NCBI RefSeq assembly: GCF_001431425.1
Contig: NZ_LDJG01000002.1
Location: forward strand, 177,990 to 241,989
From: Stenotrophomonas nitritireducens
GTDB taxonomy: Bacteria > Pseudomonadota > Gammaproteobacteria > Xanthomonadales > Xanthomonadaceae
Reading direction: 5' to 3'
Length of the DNA: 64,000 bases
Below, in pieces: positions 58,957 through 64,000 of this stretch; the first letter of the stretch is position 1; each line of letters opens with the position of its first letter. The translations under genes and the position numbers were made by a program. The notes beneath the pieces are model-generated. The model was not told the DNA's origin, searched no databases, and worked only from the letters and a program-made list of their open reading frames with translations.

Positions 58957-60051
58957 GTGAGCCATCTGTTCTCGCCGCTGTCGCTCGGCCCGTTGTCCCT
59001 TTCCAACCGCATCGTCATCGCGCCGATGTGCCAGTACTCGGCCGATGAAGGCCGTGCCACCGACTGGCACGCCCAGCACCTGGGCACGCTGTCGCAGTCC
59101 GGCGCCGGATTGATGATCCTGGAAGCCACCGCGGTGGAAGCGCGGGGCCGCATCAGCTGGGCCGACCTCGGCCTGTGGGACGACGCCACCGAAGCGGCGC
59201 TGGGCGAGGTACTGGCCTCGGTGCGGCGCTGGTCGAAGATGCCGCTAGGCATCCAGCTCGCCCACGCCGGGCGCAAGGCCTCCACCGCGCGGCCATGGGA
59301 TGGCGGTGGCGCCATCGCGCCAGGGCAGGCGCGCGGCTGGCAGGTGGTGGCGCCATCGGCGCTGCCGTTCAATGCGGGCGACCCGGTGCCGCAGGCGCTG
59401 GACGCGGCCGGCATCGACGCGGTGGTGGAGGCATTCGCCGCCGCCGCGCGGCGTGCGGCACGGCTGGGACTGGAACTGATCGAGATCCACGCCGCGCATG
59501 GCTACCTGCTGCACCAGTTCCTGTCGCCGCTGAGCAACCGGCGCGAGGACGACTACGGCGGTGCGCTGGAGAACCGCATGCGCCTGCTGCTGCGCGTGTT
59601 CGATGCGGTACGTGCGGCGGTGCCGGCCAGCGTCGCGGTGGGCGTGCGCATTTCCGCCACCGACTGGGTGGAGGGCGGTTGGGATGTGGCCCAGAGCATT
59701 GCTGTCGCCAAGGCGCTGGAGGCGCGCGGCAGCGACTTCATCCACGTCTCCAGCGGCGGGCTGGACCCGCGGCAGCAGATTCCAGTGGGTCCGGGCTACC
59801 AGGTATCGCTGGCCGGCGCGATCAAGGCGCAGGTCGCCACGCCGGTGATCGCGGTGGGCCTGATCACCGCGCCCCGGCAGGCCGAAACGATCCTGGCCGA
59901 AGGCCATGCCGATGCCATCGGCATCGCCCGCGGCATCCTCTACGACCCGCGCTGGCCGTGGCATGCGGCCGCGGAACTCGGCGCCCAGGTGCACGCCGCA
60001 CCGCAGTACCTGCGCTGCCAGCCGCACGGCCTGCGCGAGCTGTTCCAGTAG
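58957..60051 (+). CDS. Old Yellow Enzyme family NADH:flavin oxidoreductase (XenA/YqjM-like)
   Basis: 364 residues. FMN TIM-barrel ene-reductase. The Cys in VIAPMCQYSAD tunes the flavin in the YqjM/XenA branch; HAAHGYLLHQFLSPLSNRRE and DDYGGALENRMRLLLRV are conserved. It reduces activated C=C bonds or nitro compounds with NAD(P)H. GTG 58957 is preferred since the family start is 'SHLFSPL'; an ATG at 58903 would add 18 residues. It precedes a GTAG/GCAG-type palindrome. Confidence 0.9.
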   Translation: MSHLFSPLSLGPLSLSNRIVIAPMCQYSADEGRATDWHAQHLGTLSQSGAGLMILEATAVEARGRISWADLGLWDDATEAALGEVLASVRRWSKMPLGIQLAHAGRKASTARPWDGGGAIAPGQARGWQVVAPSALPFNAGDPVPQALDAAGIDAVVEAFAAAARRAARLGLELIEIHAAHGYLLHQFLSPLSNRREDDYGGALENRMRLLLRVFDAVRAAVPASVAVGVRISATDWVEGGWDVAQSIAVAKALEARGSDFIHVSSGGLDPRQQIPVGPGYQVSLAGAIKAQVATPVIAVGLITAPRQAETILAEGHADAIGIARGILYDPRWPWHAAAELGAQVHAAPQYLRCQPHGLRELFQ

Positions 60052-60061
60052 CCCAGCACAT

Positions 60062-60090
60062 CCGCAGGGGCGGCTGGAGCCGCTCCTGCG
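60062..60090. repeat. CGCAGGGGCGGCT / AGCCGCTCCTGCG palindrome
   Basis: A 13-bp inverted repeat with one mismatch lies just after the Old Yellow Enzyme gene. It is a GCAG-headed variant of the same palindromic family seen at 5462 and 32049, and may end transcription weakly. Confidence 0.65.
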
Positions 60091-60147
60091 GCCGTCGTGG
60101 CGGCAAAGGTTTCCCCGGAAAATTTCGTGCGTCGCTAGACTCCCGCG

Positions 60148-60999
60148 ATGCGCCCCGACTACATCCTCACGCTTTCCTGCCCGGACCGTACCGGCATCGT
60201 CTACCGCGTTTCCGGCCTGCTGTTCGAGGCCGGCTGCAACATCCTCGACGCCCAGCAGTTCGGCGACGAGGAGAGCGGCCGCTTTTTCCTGCGCGTGCAC
60301 TTCGACATGGCCGCGGCTGGCGAGGAGCCCGCCGTGCGCGAGCGTCTGCGGCGGCTTGGCGCGGAGTTCGCGATGGACTGGCAACTGCACGACGCCCGCC
60401 GCCGCGCGCGCCTGCTGGTGCTGGTCAGCAAGCAGGGCCATTGCCTCAACGACCTGTTGTTCCGCGCCCACAGCCGGCAGCTGAAGGTGGACATCGCCGC
60501 AGTGGCCTCCAACCACGGCGACTTCGCCGCGCTGGCCGGTTCCTATGGCGTGCCGTTCCAGCACCTGCCGGTGGATGCGGAGAACCGCGCGCAACAGGAG
60601 CGGCAGATCCTGGATCTGGTCGAACGCGAAAACATCGACCTGGTGGTGCTGGCGCGCTACATGCAGATCCTCTCGCCGCAGCTGTGCCAGGCATTGGCCG
60701 GGCGCGCGATCAACATCCACCACAGCTTCCTGCCCAGCTTCAAGGGCGCCCAGCCCTACCACCAGGCGCACGCGCGCGGGGTCAAGATCATCGGTGCCAC
60801 CGCGCACTACGTCACCAGCGACCTGGACGAGGGCCCGATCATCGAGCAGGACGTGGCCCGCGTGGACCACGCCATGACGCCGCGCGACCTGGTACGGCTG
60901 GGCAGCGATACCGAATCGCTGGTGCTGGCCCGCGCGGTGCGGCGCCATGTCGAGCACCGCATCCTGCTAAACGGCCACCGCACGGTGGTGTTCCGCTGA
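60148..60999 (+). CDS. purU: formyltetrahydrofolate deformylase
   Basis: 283 residues. An N-terminal ACT domain (ILTLSCPDRTGIVYRVSGLL) senses methionine/glycine in E. coli, and a formyltransferase-fold domain with INIHHSFLPSFKGAQPY and the catalytic Asp in TSDLDEGPIIEQDV hydrolyses 10-formyl-THF to THF and formate, supplying formate for PurT. It stands alone, opposite to the following pncA gene. Confidence 0.95.
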   Translation: MRPDYILTLSCPDRTGIVYRVSGLLFEAGCNILDAQQFGDEESGRFFLRVHFDMAAAGEEPAVRERLRRLGAEFAMDWQLHDARRRARLLVLVSKQGHCLNDLLFRAHSRQLKVDIAAVASNHGDFAALAGSYGVPFQHLPVDAENRAQQERQILDLVERENIDLVVLARYMQILSPQLCQALAGRAINIHHSFLPSFKGAQPYHQAHARGVKIIGATAHYVTSDLDEGPIIEQDVARVDHAMTPRDLVRLGSDTESLVLARAVRRHVEHRILLNGHRTVVFR

Positions 61000-61112
61000 G
61001 CCGCGGGAGCGGGTGAAGAGGAGCGGGAAACGAGAAATGAGAAACGGAAGCGAGCCCCGCGTCGCTTTTCGCACGCGGAAACGTCGAGCAAGGGCAGTGC
61101 TTCCGCTTTTTC

Positions 61113-61736
61113 TCACTTCTCTATTTCTATCCCCGCCTCGACAAGCGCGATGCGCGTGGTTTCATCGTTGTCGGCCGACACCGGCCGGGTCAGTTCCCAC
61201 AGGAAGCGCACGCGGAAGCCGCTGATGGCCGCGTCCTGCGCGCTCCACAGCACGCAGTAGTCGCGCGCCAGCCCGCACACGTGCACTTCGGCGATGCCGC
61301 GCTCGTGCAGCCAGCCGGCCAGGCCGGTCGCCGGGCGGTCGCCCTGCGGGCCGAAGTTCTCGCGGAACGCGCTGTACGAATCCACCTGCCGGTCAGTGCC
61401 TTTGCGCAGGATCAGGTCGGCGCTGCTCCAGTCCACCTGCGGGTGCAGCGCCGCGCCCGCGCTGCCCTGCACGCAATGGTCCGGCCACAGCGTCTGCGCA
61501 TGGCCGTGCAGTTCGATCGATTCGAACGGCCTGCGACCCGCGTGCCGGCTGGCGAACGAGGCATGGTCGGCCGGGTGCCAGTCCTGCGTGGCAACGACGG
61601 TGGCGTAGCGGCGCTGCGCCAGCAGCGCGGCGATGCCCGGCACGATGGCATCGCCCTGGTGGCAGGGCAGCGCGCCGCCGGGCATGAAATCGGGTTGCAG
61701 GTCGATCACCAGCAGGGCTGTGTCATTGCCGTACAT
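61113..61736 (-). CDS. pncA: nicotinamidase
   Basis: 207 residues. Isochorismatase-like hydrolase converting nicotinamide to nicotinic acid for NAD salvage. The catalytic triad is Asp12 in VIDLQPDF, a Lys in LRKGTDRQVDSYSAF and the nucleophilic Cys in GLARDYCVLWS; metal-binding Asp/His residues are in TQDWHPADHASFA. Length and motifs fit PncA closely. The ATG at 61736 is used rather than longer frames. Confidence 0.94.
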   Translation of the reverse strand: MYGNDTALLVIDLQPDFMPGGALPCHQGDAIVPGIAALLAQRRYATVVATQDWHPADHASFASRHAGRRPFESIELHGHAQTLWPDHCVQGSAGAALHPQVDWSSADLILRKGTDRQVDSYSAFRENFGPQGDRPATGLAGWLHERGIAEVHVCGLARDYCVLWSAQDAAISGFRVRFLWELTRPVSADNDETTRIALVEAGIEIEK

Positions 61737-61872
61737 CGCAGGTTCCGGTGCGGGGAGCCTTGGAGTGTAACGCCGCGCCGTCGGGTGCCGGTCCGGAGCG
61801 TTCACGACGCGATGCGGCACGGCGCGCGCGACGGCCTACACTGCGGCAACGGCAAGCGATGGGGAGGCGGCA

Positions 61873-62565
61873 ATGATCCAGTGGTGGGAACTCGGCCTGC
61901 GGCTGCTGCTGGCGGCCCTGCTCGGCGCGGTGATCGGCATCAACCGCGGGCGCCTGGAGTGGGCGGCGGGCCTGCGTACGCACATGCTCGTGTGCGTGGG
62001 TTCCGCGTTGGCGATCATCGTGTCCGCGTTCGGCTTCTTCGACGTGCTGGGGCATCCCAACGTCCAGCTCGATCCCTCGCGCATCGCCGCGCAGGTGGTC
62101 AGCGGCGTCGGCTTCCTCGGCGCCGGCACCATCCTGTTCCTGCAGCGCGAGCAGGTGATCCGCGGCCTGACCACGGCAGCGGGGTTGTGGGCGGTGGCCT
62201 CGGTCGGCCTGGCTGCGGGCTCAGGCCTGTACGCGGCGGCGATCATGGCCACGGCGCTGCTGTGGGCGATCCTGGCGCTGCTCAAGCCGCTGGAGCAGCG
62301 CTATCTGCGGCGCCGCGCGCGCAGCGGCCGGCTGCGCCTGCGCGTGGCGCTGGGCACGCCGCTGGCCCGGGTCGAAACGGCGGCCAGCGACGCCGGCCTG
62401 CCGGTGAAGCGCATCACCCTGCGCCCGCGCGAGCAGGACAACGACATCGTCGACATCGACTGCGACCCGCCGCTGCCGCGCGAACAGATGCTGGCCAAGG
62501 CCGAGCAGCTGGGCCGCGTCGAAGGCGTGGTGTCGGTGGAACTGCCCGGGCTGGCCGTCGGCTGA
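61873..62565 (+). CDS. MgtC/SapB-family membrane protein
   Basis: 230 residues. Four membrane helices with the family motifs GLRTHMLVCVGSAL and VSGVGFLGAGTILF, plus TTAAGLWAVASVGLAAGSGL, then a C-terminal cytoplasmic ACT-like part (LRVALGTPLARVETAASDAG). MgtC-like proteins affect membrane energetics under Mg2+ shortage; a role of this one is not deducible. ATG 61873 has GGGGAGGCGGCA upstream. Confidence 0.9.
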   Translation: MIQWWELGLRLLLAALLGAVIGINRGRLEWAAGLRTHMLVCVGSALAIIVSAFGFFDVLGHPNVQLDPSRIAAQVVSGVGFLGAGTILFLQREQVIRGLTTAAGLWAVASVGLAAGSGLYAAAIMATALLWAILALLKPLEQRYLRRRARSGRLRLRVALGTPLARVETAASDAGLPVKRITLRPREQDNDIVDIDCDPPLPREQMLAKAEQLGRVEGVVSVELPGLAVG

Positions 62566-62609
62566 CCGCGGGGGGCCAGCGCCGGGCCTCCGTGGCGTCC
62601 AGCAGGTCG

Positions 62610-63073
62610 CGGAGAGTTCACCGCGCAGCACCTGCGCCGCTTCCATCATCGCCTCCAGCGCGGCGCGGGTCTGCAGGCCGCAGTCCGGGTTCGCCCATGG
62701 CTTTTCGCCGGCAGTACCTCGGCGACCCTGCGCAGCAGCTCGACCCTCTCGGTGCGCTCGGGTATGCGCGGGGTATGGATGTCGTACACGCCTGGCCCGA
62801 CCTGGTTGGGAGAGTCGAAGCGCGCGAACGCATCGAGCAGCTCCATGCACGAGCACCAGGCCTCGATCGGGATCACCTCCGCATCCAGCGCCGCCACCGA
62901 ATCGATGATGTGGTTGAACTGCGCGTAGCGCATGTGGGTATGGATCCGGGTGGCGTAGGCCACGCCGCTGGCGGCGATGCGGAAGGCCTCCGCCGTCCAC
63001 GCCCGATACCGCCGCCGCCGCGCCTTGCGCAACGGCAGGTCCTCGCGCAACGCCGGTTCGTCGATCTGGATGC
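62610..63073 (-). pseudogene. metE: metE remnant (C-terminal third of cobalamin-independent methionine synthase)
   Basis: Read on the minus strand, IQIDEPALREDLPLRKA, IHTHMRYAQFNHIIDSVAAL, IPIEAWCSCMELLDAF and VGPGVYDIHTPRIPERTE are the zinc-domain blocks of MetE. A one-base deletion near 62706/62707 breaks the frame: LPA is followed in another frame by EKPWANPDCGLQTRAALEAM, the next MetE block. The N-terminal two thirds are missing, and the zinc ligand Cys in the expected 'HTHMC' is Arg here. It cannot make an active enzyme. Upstream of 63073 the sequence is unrelated. Confidence 0.9.
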
Positions 63074-63433
63074 GCGGACGGTTCCGGCCGCCTCCCCGCG
63101 GAGACGCCAGGTCGAAACAAGAGGCGATGCGCCTCCAGCCCAGGCCGGTGTTCGGGCTGACGGACATGGACGCGGCTGCGTCCGCCTGGTGGCCGTCGCT
63201 TCCCGGGCGTTGGGCCCAGTGCCCGGTGACGGCGGTCGTTTCCATTCACCGCTGCGGGGCAGCTTCGGAATGGCGGGCCTTGCGGGCGCGCTTCACAGGG
63301 CTTCCGTTTAATTCCATCCCTTCACCCGAATAAAGAGACGGGTGAATTCGGCGCGCTCACGACAGGCAGGTGCGCAACGGCGGTCAAGCAGCGCCGCGGC
63401 ATGGATCCGGAAGGCGAAGGAGGATGCCGCGGC
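63074..63433. other. 360-bp stretch without a supported gene
   Basis: Between the metE remnant and emrE. Small open frames exist but show no family motif or codon bias. It could hold the breakpoint of the metE deletion, since no further MetE sequence is found here on either strand. Confidence 0.45.
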
Positions 63434-63766
63434 TCAGTGCACGGTCGCGCGCGAGAACACGTTGATGACCACCACGCCGGCGCAGATCAGGGCGATGCCG
63501 AGCAGGGCCGGCAGATCCAGTTTCTGCCTGAACACGACCAGGCCGATCAGCGAGATCAGCACGATGCCCACTCCAGACCAGATCGCATAGGCGATGCCGG
63601 TGGGGACCGACTTCATCACCATCGACAGCAGCCAGAAGCACAGGCCGTAGCCGGCCAGCGAGCCCAGCGTCGGCCACAGCCGGCTCATGCCGTCGGAGGC
63701 CTTGAGCAGGGAGGTGGCGATGACTTCCAGGACGATGGCGCAGGCGAGCAGGACATAGGCGTTCAT
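63434..63766 (-). CDS. emrE: EmrE-type small multidrug resistance transporter
   Basis: 110 residues, the same length as E. coli EmrE, with four membrane helices. The essential Glu14 sits in CAIVLEVIATSLLK, and VPTGIAYAIWSGVGIVLISL and LDLPALLGIALICAGVVVIN match EmrE closely. It exports quaternary ammonium compounds and other lipophilic cations in exchange for protons, as a dimer. The ATG at 63766 gives the exact EmrE length. Confidence 0.93.
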   Translation of the reverse strand: MNAYVLLACAIVLEVIATSLLKASDGMSRLWPTLGSLAGYGLCFWLLSMVMKSVPTGIAYAIWSGVGIVLISLIGLVVFRQKLDLPALLGIALICAGVVVINVFSRATVH

Positions 63767-63902
63767 GGGCCTATTTTCGCCTGCCACGACGCCGCGTGCC
63801 TCGCCACGCCTGCCCGCCTGCACCGGCCCGGGAGCGGCCCTGTTCAGGCGCTTCGTTTACCCTTGGCATCCCTGTGCCGCCCTCCGGCCGCAGGCGAAGC
63901 CG

Positions 63903-64000
63903 ATGCCACGCCCGGAAGAATCCGTTTTGCAGCCGAACCACGACCCGCGCCATGCCGCCTCCCTGCGCCTGTCCGTCGCCCCGATGATGGACTGGACGGA
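63903..64000 (+). CDS. dusA: tRNA-dihydrouridine(20/20a) synthase DusA, N-terminus (3' cut by window)
   Basis: Only the first 32 residues are present. After a variable head, LRLSVAPMMDWTD is the FMN-binding start of DusA ('APMxDWTD' is its signature). DusA reduces uridines 20/20a in the tRNA D-loop. The gene runs off the window end. ATG 63903 has no strong RBS; a shorter start is not available before the motif except inside it. Confidence 0.82.
   Translation, partial: MPRPEESVLQPNHDPRHAASLRLSVAPMMDWT

Noticed and set aside
62646..63245. A 199-codon minus-strand frame as a real small methionine-synthase-like gene
   Set aside because: It contains only part of the MetE C-terminal domain, is broken by a one-base deletion before the last zinc-ligand block, and its first residues have no MetE similarity.

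Overview
The window is a high-GC chromosomal segment from a gammaproteobacterium of the Xanthomonadaceae (Stenotrophomonas / Pseudoxanthomonas / Lysobacter group). Support comes from a dispersed oleABCD long-chain olefin cluster, GTAG-headed palindromes like the SMAG repeats of Stenotrophomonas, a Xanthomonadaceae-type putative peptide-modification locus, and strong third-position GC that leaves very long antisense shadow frames. Genus and species cannot be fixed from the sequence alone. No rRNA, tRNA, CRISPR array, prophage or complete insertion sequence was seen.

Layout. 1-1353: end of an M16 protease gene and a small lipoprotein. 1687-9501: oleA, oleB, oleC and oleD, which make olefinic hydrocarbons by head-to-head condensation of fatty acyl-CoAs. 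They are interrupted by three antisense genes (SEC-C/UPF0149 protein, uracil-DNA glycosylase family protein, YkgJ-like Cys-cluster protein) and by a DUF559 nuclease gene wrapped in inverted repeats. 9604-14559: DUF1328 peptide, GNAT acetyltransferase and D-Ala-D-Ala ligase, then ubiJ-ubiB overlapping a Qnr-type pentapeptide-repeat gene. 14644-21504: truC, a MAPEG protein, arfB, an acyltransferase, photolyase, an M3 peptidase and signal peptidase I.

21546-27045 is a complete lactate-use operon (lldP-lldR-lldD-dld) with two palindromic operators in front. 27112-33479 holds an S9 peptidase, then a LysR-type regulator divergent from the glyoxylate-shunt genes aceB and aceA. 33663-38951 is a cNMP-binding GGDEF protein followed by a three-gene putative RiPP locus: a cyclase/TPR membrane protein, an NHLP-like precursor peptide and a SagB-like dehydrogenase. 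It has no YcaO, radical-SAM, lanthipeptide or exporter gene beside it and is the most interesting poorly described system here. 38980-44722 is a leucine-catabolism block (liuD, liuB, liuA) with a divergent TetR gene.

44832-53149: cytochrome c5, a secreted ExeM/NucH-type nuclease, an EamA transporter, an alpha/beta hydrolase, ZapE, a vWA lipoprotein-like/secreted protein, a 93-bp-period array of GTAG palindromes, and a DUF2884 protein. 53380-57415: class Ia ribonucleotide reductase nrdA and nrdB behind a stacked control region (DnaA box, two NrdR-like boxes, a sigma70 promoter and a cobalamin riboswitch). 57593-64000: thioesterase, sirtuin, Old Yellow Enzyme, purU, pncA, MgtC-like protein, a decayed metE fragment, emrE and the start of dusA. 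The B12 riboswitch on the B12-independent reductase and the ruined B12-independent methionine synthase copy both suggest a lifestyle in which cobalamin is usually available.
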